A stretch of DNA of 64,000 nucleotides from Rhizobium freirei PRF 81 (GCF_000359745.1 NZ_AQHN01000089.1:1-64000), one strand, 5' to 3'. Counted from the first letter of the stretch, positions 8,482 through 18,200 are shown. Program-made: numbers and translations. Notes: generated from the letters alone by a model not told the origin.

Positions 8482-9300
8482 TTATGCCGCATCCGCGGCA
8501 CGGCGATAGCTGGTTTCGACCTCTTCGCGCAGGTCGTCCCAGATCGTCTTGCAATAATCGATGAAGTTCTGCTCGTAGCGGATCTCCGAGACGACGCGCG
8601 GGCGCGGCAGGTCGATCGTGTAGACCGATTTCACCGTCGCCGGGCCGGCAGTCAGCACATAGACCTTGTCGGCAAGTGCGACGGCTTCTTCGAGATCGTG
8701 CGTCACGAACACGACGGATGCCTGGCGTTCGGCCCAGAGCTTCAAAAGCTCTTCATGCATAACCGTGCGGGTCTGCACGTCAAGCGCCGAGAACGGCTCG
8801 TCCATCAGCAGGATTTCCGGCTCGTTGATGAAGGTCTGAGCCAGCGAAACGCGCTTGCGCATGCCGCCCGAGAGCTGATGCGGATAGTGATGCAGGAACT
8901 TGGAGAGCCCGACGCGGGCGAGCCAGTCCTTGGCAGTCTTTTCCGCCACGGCCTTCGACTTGCCGCGGAAAAGCGGGCCGGCCATGACGTTTTCGATAAC
9001 GTTCTTCCAAGGGAAGAGCGCGTCCGTCTGGAACACGAAGCCGACGCGCGGGTCGATGCCGCTGACCGGACCGCCCATCAGCCGGACTTCGCCGGCGCTG
9101 GGCTTCGCAAGACCGGTGACGAGATTGAGCGTCGTCGACTTGCCGCAGCCTGTCGGTCCGACAACGGCGACGAATTCACCGCGCTCGACGGTCATGTTGA
9201 AATCGCGAAGTGCCGTCAGCGACTTGCCGGTCGGCGATACGAAACGGCGGCTGACATTGATAAGCTCTATCGCCGGCGTGCGGCTTTCTTGCGGTTGCAT
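8482..9300 (-). CDS. ABC transporter ATP-binding protein, NitT/TauT family
   Basis: This 272-residue ATPase energises the importer. Visible motifs are Walker A (GPTGCGKST), the signature (LSGGMRKRVSLAQ), Walker B (ILLMDEPFSALD) and the switch histidine in FVTHDLEEA. The start at 9300 (MQPQESRTP) agrees with the family; an upstream frame extension adds only basic residues. A 91-bp gap with a strong hairpin separates it from the binding-protein gene upstream, and the permease start follows 13 bases after its stop. Confidence 0.93.
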   Translation of the reverse strand: MQPQESRTPAIELINVSRRFVSPTGKSLTALRDFNMTVERGEFVAVVGPTGCGKSTTLNLVTGLAKPSAGEVRLMGGPVSGIDPRVGFVFQTDALFPWKNVIENVMAGPLFRGKSKAVAEKTAKDWLARVGLSKFLHHYPHQLSGGMRKRVSLAQTFINEPEILLMDEPFSALDVQTRTVMHEELLKLWAERQASVVFVTHDLEEAVALADKVYVLTAGPATVKSVYTIDLPRPRVVSEIRYEQNFIDYCKTIWDDLREEVETSYRRAADAA

Positions 9301-9352
9301 GGTGCTGATCCTGACGCGTGCCTTTGGGCGTGCACGCAAAGCCCGGTGAACT

Positions 9353-9380
9353 GCCGCTTCCGGAACCCGCCGGAAGCGGC
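9353..9380 (-). promoter_or_regulatory. Intercistronic hairpin between binding-protein and ATPase genes
   Basis: Perfect 11-bp arms GCCGCTTCCGG and CCGGAAGCGGC with a 6-base loop lie just after the binding-protein stop. There is no following T-run, so it is more likely an mRNA-stabilising or partial-attenuation structure than a full terminator. Such hairpins commonly let binding proteins be made in excess over membrane components. Confidence 0.55.
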
Positions 9381-9391
9381 GCTGTGACTGC

Positions 9392-10405
9392 TTACTTGAC
9401 GTTCTTCACGAATTCCGTCGTGTAGGTCTTCGACAGGTCTATCGTCTTGCCCCTGACGTTCTTGGAGAACTGGGAGAGCACGGCGAGAACGGTCTTCGGG
9501 CCATCTTCCGGCATCACGCCATCGGCCGTGAACATTTCCTTGCCGGCATCGAGAGCCTTGATGTAGCCGTCCTTGTCGCCGACATAGAAGTCCTTCGGCA
9601 TCTTGTCGGCAATTTCGGCGGCGGAATGCGTATGGATGAAGCGCAGCGTCTTGACGAAGGCGTTCGCAAGCTTCTGCACCTCTTCCTTATGGGCGTCGAC
9701 CCATGCGGCATCCATGTAGAGCGAAGCCGCCGGATAGGTGCCGCCGAGCGCTTCCTCGGTGCCCTTGAGCGTGCGCAGATCGACGAGAACCTTGGCCTCT
9801 CCCGTCTTCAGCAGGCGGGAAATCGTCGGTTCCGTGGTCATGCCCACCTGGATGGCATCCTGCTGCATGGCGGCGATGAAGGTCTGGCCGGCGCCGACCG
9901 GAACAGGCGTCACATCAGCAGGCGACAGGCCGGCCTTCGACGCCATGTAGAGCGTCAGGAAGTTGGTGGACGAGCCGAGGCCCGTGACGCCGGCGCGCTT
10001 GCCCTTCAGGTCGGCGAAGGACTTGATGTCCGGATACTTGGCGGAGACCATCTCCACTTCGCCAGGTGCCTGGCTGAACTGCACGACCGACTTGATGAAC
10101 TTGCCCTTGGCCTGCAGGTCGACGCAATGGTCGTAGAAGCCGACCACACCCTGAACGGCGCCAGCCAGAAGCTGGTTTTCGGCATCGACGCCGGCGGATT
10201 CGTTGAGAAGCTCGACCTCGAGGCCTTCATCCTTGAAGTAGCCGAGGGATTCGGCGAGCTTGGCCGGCAGATAGATCTGCTTTTCGTAGCCGCCCACCAT
10301 GATGGAGATCTTGTCGGCGGCATTGGCTGCCGTGGCTGCAAGGGAAGCGGCAGTCATGACGAGGGAAAGGGCTACGGTATGAAAAAAGGTGCGCGACGGA
10401 CGCAT
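9392..10405 (-). CDS. Periplasmic substrate-binding protein, NitT/TauT type (copy 2 of tandem pair)
   Basis: This 337-residue binding protein delivers ligand to the permease. A signal peptide (about residues 1-29, ending ATAANAADK) exports it to the periplasm. The body has the NMT1/SsuA-like pattern: GYEKQIYLPAKLAESLGYF near the N-terminus, then a GLGSSTNFL loop. ATG 10405 is preceded by GGAGGAGACATT; TTG at 10408 is also in frame. The protein is very close to its upstream neighbour (same length, about four residues in five identical by eye), so the pair arose by tandem duplication. Ligand is unknown: nitrate, sulfonates, pyrimidine precursors and aromatics are all transported by this class. 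Confidence 0.9.
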   Translation of the reverse strand: MRPSRTFFHTVALSLVMTAASLAATAANAADKISIMVGGYEKQIYLPAKLAESLGYFKDEGLEVELLNESAGVDAENQLLAGAVQGVVGFYDHCVDLQAKGKFIKSVVQFSQAPGEVEMVSAKYPDIKSFADLKGKRAGVTGLGSSTNFLTLYMASKAGLSPADVTPVPVGAGQTFIAAMQQDAIQVGMTTEPTISRLLKTGEAKVLVDLRTLKGTEEALGGTYPAASLYMDAAWVDAHKEEVQKLANAFVKTLRFIHTHSAAEIADKMPKDFYVGDKDGYIKALDAGKEMFTADGVMPEDGPKTVLAVLSQFSKNVRGKTIDLSKTYTTEFVKNVK

Positions 10406-10553
10406 CAATGTCTCCTCCTGTTTTTAATCGTTGCGCCATGCGACGCTGCAGAAAAGATGCTTCCTCCACGAAGCTCAGCGAACCTAAACTAGGCAAGCTT
10501 TCAGTCGGCTTTCAGCACGCGCGCCCCTCAATGGCGACATTGCAATTTTATTC
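10406..10553 (-). repeat. Duplicated leader/promoter region, copy 2
   Basis: This leader is clearly homologous, block by block, to the one at 11674-11817 upstream of the paralogous gene. The shared blocks are the ribosome-binding stretch, a CTTCCTCCACGAAGCTC block, the CTTTCAG direct repeats (10498-10515) and a GCGACATTGCAA block. The second copy therefore keeps its own putative promoter even though it lies inside the operon. Confidence 0.75.
10498..10515 (-). promoter_or_regulatory. Direct repeat CTTTCAG-4-CTTTCAG in leader (copy 2)
   Basis: Two identical heptamers CTTTCAG are spaced by TCGG (11-bp period, one helix turn) and perfectly conserved at 11763-11780, while flanking bases have diverged. 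That suggests a protein-binding site or promoter element. The factor is unknown. Confidence 0.4.
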
Positions 10554-10560
10554 CGGGTCG

Positions 10561-10585
10561 CCGGCGGCACGCACATGGCCGCCGG
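10561..10585 (-). terminator. GC-rich hairpin after the first binding-protein gene
   Basis: Arms CCGGCGGC and GCCGCCGG enclose a 9-base loop, 75-99 bases downstream of the copy-1 stop. No clear T-run follows on the minus strand, so it is at best a weak terminator or RNA-processing structure ahead of the second promoter. Confidence 0.35.
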
Positions 10586-10659
10586 CGCTTGTCTTCCGCT
10601 TCGGGATCGGGCGTGAAATCCGAAGCGCCCCGGATCAAGACCGGGAACAATATTGCACG

Positions 10660-11673
10660 CTATTTAGCGTTCTTGACGAATTCCGTCGTGTAGGTCTTCG
10701 ACAGGTCGATCGACTTGCCCTGGACGTTCTTGGAAAATTCGGACAGCACGGCAAGAACGGTTTTCGGACCGTCTTCGGGCATCACACCATCGGGCGTGAA
10801 CATGGCCTTGCCGTTTTCGAGCGCCTTCACATACCCTTCCTTGTCACCGACATAGAAGTCTTTCGGCATCTTGTCGGCAATCTCGGCGGCCGTGTGGGTG
10901 TTGATGAAATGCAGCGTCTTGACGAAAGCGTTCGCAAGCTTCTGCGTTTCCTCCTTGTGATCCTTGACCCACGACTCCTGCATATAGAGAGACGCGGCAG
11001 GATAGGTGCCACCCAGAGCGGCTCTTGTTCCGGCCATCGTGCGCATGTCGATGAGGACCTTGGCCTCGCCCGTCTTCAAGAGACGCGAGACCGTCGGCTC
11101 CGTCGTCATGCCGGCCTGGATGGCATCCTGCTGCATGGCGGCGATGAAGGTCTGGCCCGCACCGACCGGAACGGAGGTGAATTCGCCGAGCTTCAGGCCG
11201 GACTTGATAGCCAGGTACTGCGTCAGGAAGTTGGTCGAGGAACCGAGGCCGGTGACGCCGAGGTTCTTGCCCTTGAAGTCGGCGGCGGACTTGATCTCCG
11301 GATGCTTGGCCGACACCAGCTCGACTTCGCCGGGCGCCTGGCTGAACTGCACGACGGATTCGACGAACTTGCCCTTGCCCTGAAGGTCGATGCAGTGATC
11401 GTAGAAGCCGACGACGCCCTGGACGGCGCCTGCAAGCATTTCATTTTCGGCATCGACGCCGGCAGGCTCGTTGAGAAGCTCGACGTTGAGACCCTCATCC
11501 TTGAAATAGCCGAGCCCTTCGGCAAGCTTGGCGGGCAGATAGATCTGCTTCTCGTATCCGCCCACCATGATCGAAATCTTATCGGCCGCATGCGCCGCAG
11601 TGGCTGCAAAGGAAGCAGCAGTCATGACGAGGGATAGGGCTACGGTGTTAAAAAGAGTGCGTGATGAACGCAT
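10660..11673 (-). CDS. Periplasmic substrate-binding protein, NitT/TauT type (copy 1 of tandem pair)
   Basis: This 337-residue exported protein has a signal peptide ending ATAAHAADK and the same architecture as its downstream paralogue: GGYEKQIYLPAKL, GLGSSTNFL, AAMQQDAIQAGMTTEP. The start at 11673 follows GGAGGAGACATTA. It is the first gene of the minus-strand operon. Differences from copy 2 are scattered, including parts of the loops around residues 150-170 (AIKSGLKLGEFTSV against ASKAGLSPADVTPV), so the two may bind related but not identical ligands. Neither copy shows a frameshift. Confidence 0.9.
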   Translation of the reverse strand: MRSSRTLFNTVALSLVMTAASFAATAAHAADKISIMVGGYEKQIYLPAKLAEGLGYFKDEGLNVELLNEPAGVDAENEMLAGAVQGVVGFYDHCIDLQGKGKFVESVVQFSQAPGEVELVSAKHPEIKSAADFKGKNLGVTGLGSSTNFLTQYLAIKSGLKLGEFTSVPVGAGQTFIAAMQQDAIQAGMTTEPTVSRLLKTGEAKVLIDMRTMAGTRAALGGTYPAASLYMQESWVKDHKEETQKLANAFVKTLHFINTHTAAEIADKMPKDFYVGDKEGYVKALENGKAMFTPDGVMPEDGPKTVLAVLSEFSKNVQGKSIDLSKTYTTEFVKNAK

Positions 11674-11817
11674 TAATGTCTCCTCCAGTTTGAATGCTCA
11701 CGCCTTACGACGCTGCAGAAATATGCTTCCTCCACGAAGCTCGGTGAGCTTAGCGCGGCAACCTTTCAGTCGGCTTTCAGTGCGCGATCCCAACGGGCGA
11801 CATTGCAACTTTATTTC
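11674..11817 (-). repeat. Duplicated leader/promoter region, copy 1
   Basis: This is the upstream region of the first binding-protein gene. It is homologous to 10406-10553 in the same order of blocks. It probably carries the operon promoter, but I do not see convincing -35 and -10 hexamers. Confidence 0.7.
11763..11780 (-). promoter_or_regulatory. Direct repeat CTTTCAG-4-CTTTCAG in leader (copy 1)
   Basis: This is the same 18-bp arrangement as at 10498-10515, fully conserved between the duplicated leaders. A candidate regulator-binding site for the ABC operon; the regulator is not identified. Confidence 0.4.
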
Positions 11818-11965
11818 ATCGGTATCGGCGGTATAAATACGGCGGCCCTCATTGCCGGAGCATGATGGAGCCGGATCACTTTGCAACGGCAAGCGTCGCC
11901 CGATCTTGGCAACAGCCACGGGGCGACTATCTAGGTTCTACGCTTTCGCCAGGGGGAGACGATTC

Positions 11966-12274
11966 ATGAGGAGCGCAGCCTTAGCTCTTATTCTGACAGC
12001 GCTCGCAGCCGCCGGGCCTGCATCCGCAATCTCCCGCTACGAGTCGCTGAGCAAGACTTGCGCTGCCGTGCAGCAGCTCATCGCCAGCGAACGTGCCGTC
12101 ATATTGCGCTATCCCGCAAAGGGCGCCTCGCTCGTCCTGTACGATCGTTTCGTCTCCGGCAATGGGCAATGCAGCGTATCCGATTACGCGGCGCGCACCT
12201 ATATTCCCACAAGGGACAACCCGCTGTGCCCGGTCTATAGCTGCAAGCCGTCCTCGGTGTTCAATCCAAATTGA
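11966..12274 (+). CDS. Small secreted cysteine-containing protein, unknown function
   Basis: This 102-residue protein starts at ATG 11966 after AGGGGGAGACGATTC. A signal peptide (about 1-20, ending PASAIS) is followed by an 80-residue mature part with four cysteines (in SKTCAAV, GNGQCSV, NPLCPV and YSCKP), enough for two disulfides in the periplasm. I do not recognise a characterised family. It lies divergent from the ABC operon and upstream of an XRE regulator; no functional link is evident. Confidence 0.7.
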   Translation: MRSAALALILTALAAAGPASAISRYESLSKTCAAVQQLIASERAVILRYPAKGASLVLYDRFVSGNGQCSVSDYAARTYIPTRDNPLCPVYSCKPSSVFNPN

Positions 12275-12465
12275 AGCGAATCGTCATTTCTGCCGTTTAT
12301 TCCGCGCTCTTGGCAAAAAGACCTTGCAGAAAAAGACTTTTGGTTGAATTTTACCCATATTTCACACACATTTTGCGGGCAGGTTGAACGCTTGCAGCTT
12401 ACGCTACGATGCCGTAGGCAAGGCGGCATCCACTGGAGCCCCTATATTGCTAAGGAGATTGCGCA

Positions 12466-12924
12466 GTGAGTGCAAAACTACCGAATCCGATCGATGCCTA
12501 TGTCGGCTCCCGCGTACGCACGCGGCGGCTTATGCTTGGCATGAGCCAGGAGCGGCTTGCCGAACAAATCGGCGTCACCTTTCAACAGGTGCAGAAATAC
12601 GAGAAGGGCACCAACCGCATTGGAGCCAGCCGGCTGCAGGCCATCGCCGGTGTTCTGGCCATTCCGGTCGCGTTCTTCTTTCAGCAAGACAGCTCGCAGC
12701 CGCTGAATACGGACGGTTTGGGCATGATCAACGGCCTCGAAGATCTGTCGGAGTTTCTGACCTCCAAGGAGGGCCTGAGCCTCAACAAGGCCTTCATGAA
12801 GATCAACGATCCGAGCATACGCCAGTCCGTGCTGACCTTGGTCAAGTCCCTGGCGAATGCCTCCGAGCCGCTCGCAGGCCATGTATCGCGCGCAGGCGAT
12901 GCACCGGTCGGCCTTCACAGCTGA
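12466..12924 (+). CDS. XRE-family helix-turn-helix transcriptional regulator
   Basis: This 152-residue protein begins with GTG at 12466 after TAAGGAGATTGCGCA. Residues about 12-70 form an XRE helix-turn-helix with the rhizobial pattern MSQERLAEQIGVTFQQVQKY followed by EKGTNRIGASRL. The remainder is a short C-terminal domain without recognised motifs. It resembles the PraR-like single-domain regulators of Rhizobium that control surface attachment and quorum-sensing genes, but that assignment is only by family. Its targets are not evident from context. Confidence 0.85.
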   Translation: MSAKLPNPIDAYVGSRVRTRRLMLGMSQERLAEQIGVTFQQVQKYEKGTNRIGASRLQAIAGVLAIPVAFFFQQDSSQPLNTDGLGMINGLEDLSEFLTSKEGLSLNKAFMKINDPSIRQSVLTLVKSLANASEPLAGHVSRAGDAPVGLHS

Positions 12925-13112
12925 CGCTCGGATCACTGCATTGAGTGAGGTCGAGGCACGAACCAAGATCGGTGAGTTCCCCGATGTCCGATGATGATCG
13001 CTGATCGCCCTTCTGGTGAATAGTTTGTCTGATATGCATGCCGGAGGGCGTCAGCCCAGTCAGGCGCGCTCACATCTTGCGCTTTAGGCCTTTGGCTTTG
13101 CGCATGTCGTTA

Positions 13113-13141
13113 TCGCAAAACCGCTGTGCACTTTTGCGCGA
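13113..13141 (-). terminator. Hairpin 3' of the TetR gene, repeat family B variant
   Basis: Arms CGCAAAA (13114-13120) and TTTTGCG (13132-13138) enclose an 11-base loop a few bases beyond the TetR stop. The sequence resembles degenerate members of the second interspersed repeat family seen at 33210 and 54508, so it may be a repeat serving as terminator. Confidence 0.45.
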
Positions 13142-13147
13142 TCAGCT

Positions 13148-13876
13148 TTACCGCCCGTTCGAGTGTGGCCGCACGCCTGCCACGAAAATTTTGATGCATT
13201 GACGCAAATGCCGCAGCCGCGTTTCCCGGTCGGGCCAGTCGTTCGGGTGGCCGGGCTTGGAGATCATGGCACCGAAAATCATCGTCATCAGCATGCGTGC
13301 GGCACTTGCAGTATCGGCGATCTCCATCAACCCGCGCTGCCTTTGCTGGTCGAGCCAATCGGCAAGCATCTGCTGTGATTGTTTGGCACCATAGGTGTGC
13401 ATCAGCGTAGCAACCTCCGGATACTGCCGGGATTCGCTCATGGCGAGGTGAATGAAAGCCTCGCGCTCGCGCTCTTTGGTCTCGTCCATGTCGATCATGA
13501 AGATCTGCTCGAGCGCCTCGTCGAGCGGCAGGTTTTCATTGGCGTCGCGCGGCAGGGCCAGCATCGAGGCGCGATGCTCGGCGATAATCGCCGTGAAGAG
13601 ATCGGTCTTGCCCGGAAACAGTCGATAAAGGGTCTGCTTCGAAATCTTGCAGCGAGCCGCCACCAGATCCATCGTCGTGCCGCCGTAACCAAGTTCGTAG
13701 AAAGTGATGCGCGCCGCACTGACGATCTCGGCTCGCCGTGCATCGTCGCTCGCGGTTTTGGGGCGACCACGCGGGCGGCGTGTCGCAGCCTGATCCTCTT
13801 TGCCGGCCCGCTCCCTTATCAGTGCCTCCACCTTAACCTCGACAAGCGAATGCGATTGACATTTCAACCAATACAA
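13148..13876 (-). CDS. TetR/AcrR-family repressor of the adjacent RND pump
   Basis: This is a TetR-type regulator of up to 242 residues. The helix-turn-helix is TTMDLVAARCKISKQTLYRLF, split here as TTMDLVAARC and KISKQTLYRLF, after a basic RRPRGRPKT tail. The C-terminal ligand-binding domain is all-helical. The start is uncertain: TTG 13876 gives the longest form and GTG 13831 is a plausible shorter start. It is divergent from the RND operon, so it probably represses the pump and itself. This layout matches the AmeR/AmeABC and RmrAB-type multidrug systems of rhizobia and agrobacteria by arrangement only. Confidence 0.85.
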   Translation of the reverse strand: MYWLKCQSHSLVEVKVEALIRERAGKEDQAATRRPRGRPKTASDDARRAEIVSAARITFYELGYGGTTMDLVAARCKISKQTLYRLFPGKTDLFTAIIAEHRASMLALPRDANENLPLDEALEQIFMIDMDETKEREREAFIHLAMSESRQYPEVATLMHTYGAKQSQQMLADWLDQQRQRGLMEIADTASAARMLMTMIFGAMISKPGHPNDWPDRETRLRHLRQCIKIFVAGVRPHSNGR

Positions 13877-13885
13877 ATATTTTCC

Positions 13886-13899
13886 GTACGATCTCGTAC
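13886..13899. promoter_or_regulatory. Candidate operator in the TetR/RND divergent promoter
   Basis: The sequence GTACGATCTCGTAC places two GTAC half-sites in an AT-rich segment between the divergent TetR and pump genes. Its position fits a TetR operator controlling both directions. It is a short motif, so confidence is limited. Confidence 0.35.
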
Positions 13900-13927
13900 T
13901 GTAAATAAGGCAACAGGAAATAGCAAC

Positions 13928-15232
13928 GTGCGAAAGCTTGCCTCTTCCACCTCTGCACTCGTATATCCCGCGGTATCCACCCGCCTTCCGTTCACCCGAA
14001 GCGCGCTGATCGTCGCGGCTGCTGCCGCCGCGATGCTACTGGCCGGCTGCAATGAACAGAAGGCCGCACAGAACAATGCGCCAGCCGTCAAGACCGAAGT
14101 CAGCGCCATGGCACTACATCCGCAGTCGGTCGCGATCACGGCCGAGCTGCCCGGCCGCACCAGCGCCTATCTCGTCGCGGAAGTGCGGCCGCAGGTCGGC
14201 GGCATCATTCGCAACCGCAATTTCAAGGAAGGCAGCGAGGTGAAGGAGGGCGACGTTCTCTACGAAATCGATCCCGCCTCCTACCAGGCATCCTATGACA
14301 GCGCCGCCGCTGCCTTGCAGAAGGCGCAAGGCGCCGTGCCGAGCGCCCAGTCGAAAGTGGATCGCTACAAGAGCCTCACCGCGCAGGACGCGGTCAGCAA
14401 GCAAAATCTTGACGATGCCATTTCCACTTTGGCTCAGGCGAATGCCGACGTGGCTTCCGCAAAGGCAACCCTGGAAACGGCGCGCATCAATCTCGACTAC
14501 ACCAAGATGCGCGCGCCGATCGGCGGCCGCGTCGATGCATCGACCGTGACCGTCGGCGCCCTCGTCACCGCCGATCAGACGACGGCACTGACCACGATCC
14601 GCAAGCTTGATCCGATCAACGTCGACGTCACGCAGTCGAGCACCAATCTGCTCGAGTTCCGCCGCGCCGTCGCGGATGGCCGGCTGAAGACCAGCGGTGA
14701 CAATGTCTCCGTGCATCTGACGCTCGAAGACGGCAGCCAGTATAAGGAAACCGGCACGCTGCAATTTGCCGAATCCTCCGTCGCGGAAACCGTCGGCACC
14801 ATTACAGTGCGCGCCGTCTTCCCCAATCCCGATCGCGTGCTGCTGCCCGGCATGTATGTGCGCGCCACCATTCAGGAAGGCATCGCCGAAAGCAGTTTCC
14901 TCGTGCCCCAGCGTGCGGTTTTCCGCAACACCAAGGGCGAGCCGACCGCCATGTTCGTGACCGCCGAAAACAAGGTCCAGCAGCGCGTTTTGAAAGTGCA
15001 GCGCAGCATTGGCAACAGCTGGCTTGTCAATGAAGGCGTGAAGGATAGCGACCGCGTGATCGTCGAAGGCAGTCAGCGCGTTCGCGACGGCCAGGAAGTC
15101 ACAGTGTCGCCCGTCACTATCGACGACGCGACCGGCGAGGTGAAGCAAGCAGCCGCCGCGGAGACAAAATCCACGGAACAGGCCGAATTGGAAAAGACCG
15201 ATACAAAGGCCGCCTCCGGCGCCCAGAAGTGA
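13928..15232 (+). CDS. RND efflux periplasmic adaptor lipoprotein (AcrA-like)
   Basis: This 434-residue membrane-fusion protein links the RND pump at 15242 to an outer-membrane channel. A lipoprotein signal is seen: a hydrophobic alanine-rich segment followed by LLAGC (Cys at about residue 39). Two lipoyl halves flank a coiled-coil hairpin of about 90 residues, and a C-terminal beta-barrel domain follows. The start is GTG 13928 preceded by AACAGGAAATAGCAAC. The pump gene begins 9 bases after its stop. Substrates are likely hydrophobic drugs or plant compounds by family; none is shown here. Confidence 0.9.
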   Translation: MRKLASSTSALVYPAVSTRLPFTRSALIVAAAAAAMLLAGCNEQKAAQNNAPAVKTEVSAMALHPQSVAITAELPGRTSAYLVAEVRPQVGGIIRNRNFKEGSEVKEGDVLYEIDPASYQASYDSAAAALQKAQGAVPSAQSKVDRYKSLTAQDAVSKQNLDDAISTLAQANADVASAKATLETARINLDYTKMRAPIGGRVDASTVTVGALVTADQTTALTTIRKLDPINVDVTQSSTNLLEFRRAVADGRLKTSGDNVSVHLTLEDGSQYKETGTLQFAESSVAETVGTITVRAVFPNPDRVLLPGMYVRATIQEGIAESSFLVPQRAVFRNTKGEPTAMFVTAENKVQQRVLKVQRSIGNSWLVNEGVKDSDRVIVEGSQRVRDGQEVTVSPVTIDDATGEVKQAAAAETKSTEQAELEKTDTKAASGAQK

Positions 15233-15241
15233 GGTTAGACG

Positions 15242-18200
15242 ATGTCTCGTTTTTTCATCGACCGGCCGATCTTTGCCTGGGTCATCGCCATCGTCATCAT
15301 GCTGGCAGGTGCGCTGTCCATCCTGACACTGTCGATCTCGCAATATCCGCAGATCGCGCCGACCACGGTCAGCATCAGCGCCAATTATCCCGGCGCTGAC
15401 GCCGCAACTGTCGAAAACTCGGTGACCAAGGTCATCGAGCAGGGCATGACCGGCATCGACAACCTCGATTACATGACCTCGACCTCGACTTCGACCGGTC
15501 AGGCCTCGATCTCGGTGACATTCACCAACAAGGCCGACCCCGACGTCGCGCAGATGCAGGTGCAGAACAAGCTGCAGCTCGTCACCGCGCAGCTGCCGCA
15601 GACCGTGCAGTCCACAGGCATCGTCGTTTCCAAGTCGACCTCGAACTTCCTCATGGTCGTCGGCTTCGTCTCTACCGACAACAAGCTGAATTCCAACGAC
15701 CTCGCCGACTATGTTTCCAGCACGCTCAACGATACGCTGAAGCGCGTTGATGGCGTCGGCAACACCCAGATCTTCGGCGCCGGTTACGCCATGCGCATCT
15801 GGGTCAATCCCGACAAGCTGGCCAAATACCAGCTGATGGTCAGCGACGTCACCGCCGCGATCCAGGCGCAGAACTCGCAGGTCTCGGCCGGCCAGCTCGG
15901 CGCGCTGCCGCAGCGCAAGGGGCAGCAGCTCAACGCCACCGTTACGGCCAAGAGCCGTCTGCAGACGCCGGAGCAGTTCGAAAACATCATCCTGAAGAGC
16001 CAGCCCGATGGCTCGCTGGTGCGCATCAACGATGTCGCAACCGTCGAGCTCGGCGCGTCGTCCTATACGACGTCGAGCACCTATAACGGCCATCCTTCGG
16101 CCGGTCTCGCCGTGATGCTCGCCTCCGGCGCCAACGCCATCAGCACGGCCGAAGCGGTGAGATCGGTCATCGGCAATCTAAACCAGACCCTGCCGCCGAA
16201 TGTCGAGGTCGTCTATCCCTACGATACGACGCCCTTCGTGAAGCTGTCGATCGAGGACGTGGTCAAGACGCTGTTCGAAGCGATCGTACTCGTCTTCATC
16301 GTCATGTTCGTCTTCCTGCAGAACATCCGCGCCACGCTGATCCCGACGCTTGCCGTCCCGGTCGTGCTGCTCGGCACCTTCGGCGTGCTTTCGCTCTTCG
16401 GATACTCGATCAATACATTGACTATGTTCGGCATGGTGCTTGCCATCGGCCTGCTTGTGGACGACGCCATCGTCGTGGTCGAAAACGTCGAGCGCGTCAT
16501 GGAGGAAGAGGGATTGTCGCCCCGCGAGGCGACGATCAAGTCGATGCAGGAAATCACCGGCGCGCTGATCGGTATCGCCACGGTCCTGTCGGCCGTGTTT
16601 ATCCCGATGGCCTTCTTCTCCGGTTCGGTCGGCATCATCTACCGCCAGTTCTCGGTAACGATCGTCTCGGCGATGGTGCTGTCCGTGATCGTCGCCTTGA
16701 TCCTGACGCCTGCGCTTTGCGCCACGCTTCTGAAGAAGCCCAAGCACGGCGCGAAGGACAAGGGTGTCTTCGGCTGGTTCAACCGCAATTTCGAGCGGGG
16801 GACGCGAGGCTATCAGCGTACCGTTCACGGCATGATCCGCCTTAGCATCGTCTTCCTGCTTGTGTTCGTGCTGATCGGCGGCGCCGTCGCGCTTCTGTTC
16901 AACCGCCTGCCCAGCTCGTTCCTGCCGGATGAAGACCAGGGCATTCTGCTGACGGCGATCCAGCTGCCGCCGGGTGCCACGGAATCGCGGACCTGGGCCG
17001 TGCTCGATCAGGTGAGGGACTACTACCTTAAGAATGAGAAGGACTATGTCGAGGGTGCATTCGCCGTGGCGGGCTTCGGCTTCAGCGGTCAGGGCCAGAA
17101 CGTCGGTATCGTCTTCGTCAGGTTGAAGGATTTCGATCAACGCAAGGCGCCGCAGTCGAAGGCGCAGGCCATCGCCGGTCGCGCCATGGGGGCTTTCTCC
17201 AAGATCAAGGACGGCAGCGTCTTCGCACTTGCGCCGCCGGCAATCCCTGGTTTCGGCAGCTCGAGCGGCTTCGATTTCTTCATCAAGGACATCAATGGCG
17301 CCGGTCATGCCGCGCTCATCCAGGCCCGCAACCAGCTGCTTGGCGCAGCCGCCAAGAATCAGAAACTCTTCGGCACGCGCCCGAACGGCCAGGAAGATAC
17401 GCCGCAATATTCGGTCAACATCGACCAGGAGAAGGCGAGCGCGCTGAATATCACCCTGTCGAATATCGACTCGACGCTGTCGACCGCGTGGGGTGGCACC
17501 TACGTCAACGACTTCATCGATCGCGGCCGCGTCAAGCCGGTCTACGTACAGGCCGACAAGAACTTCCGCATGCAGCCGGAAGATTTCGGCCGCTGGTATG
17601 TGCGCAACTCCAGTGGCGACATGGTTCCGTTCTCGGCCTTCTCGAGCGGCAACTGGACCTACGGTTCGCCGCGTCTGGAACGCTATAACGGCTCGTCGGC
17701 CGTCGAAATCCAGGGTGCTGCCGCACCGGGCGTTTCGTCGGGCGATGCCATGAACGAAATCGACAAGATCATGGCCAGCCTGCCGCCGGGCTTCAGCCAT
17801 GAATGGACCAGCCTGTCGGCTCAGGAAAAGCTCTCGGGCAACCAGGCTAGCCAGCTCTATGCCATCTCCATTCTGGTCGTCTTCCTGGCGCTCGCCGCCC
17901 TCTACGAAAGCTGGTCGATCCCGCTCGCCGTCATGCTGTCGGTTCCGATCGGTATCTTCGGCGCGCTGCTGGCAGCCACCCTGTTCGGCCAATCGAACGA
18001 CGTCTACTTCAAGGTCGGTCTGTTGACGACCATCGGCCTGGCGGCGAAGAACGCCATCCTGATCGTCGAATTCGCCATCGAGCAGCAGAACCAGGGCAAG
18101 AACCTGGTCGATGCGACGCTGGAAGCGGCCCGACAGCGCTTGCGACCGATTCTCATGACATCGCTGGCCTTCATCCTCGGCGTTCTGCCGCTGGCGATTG

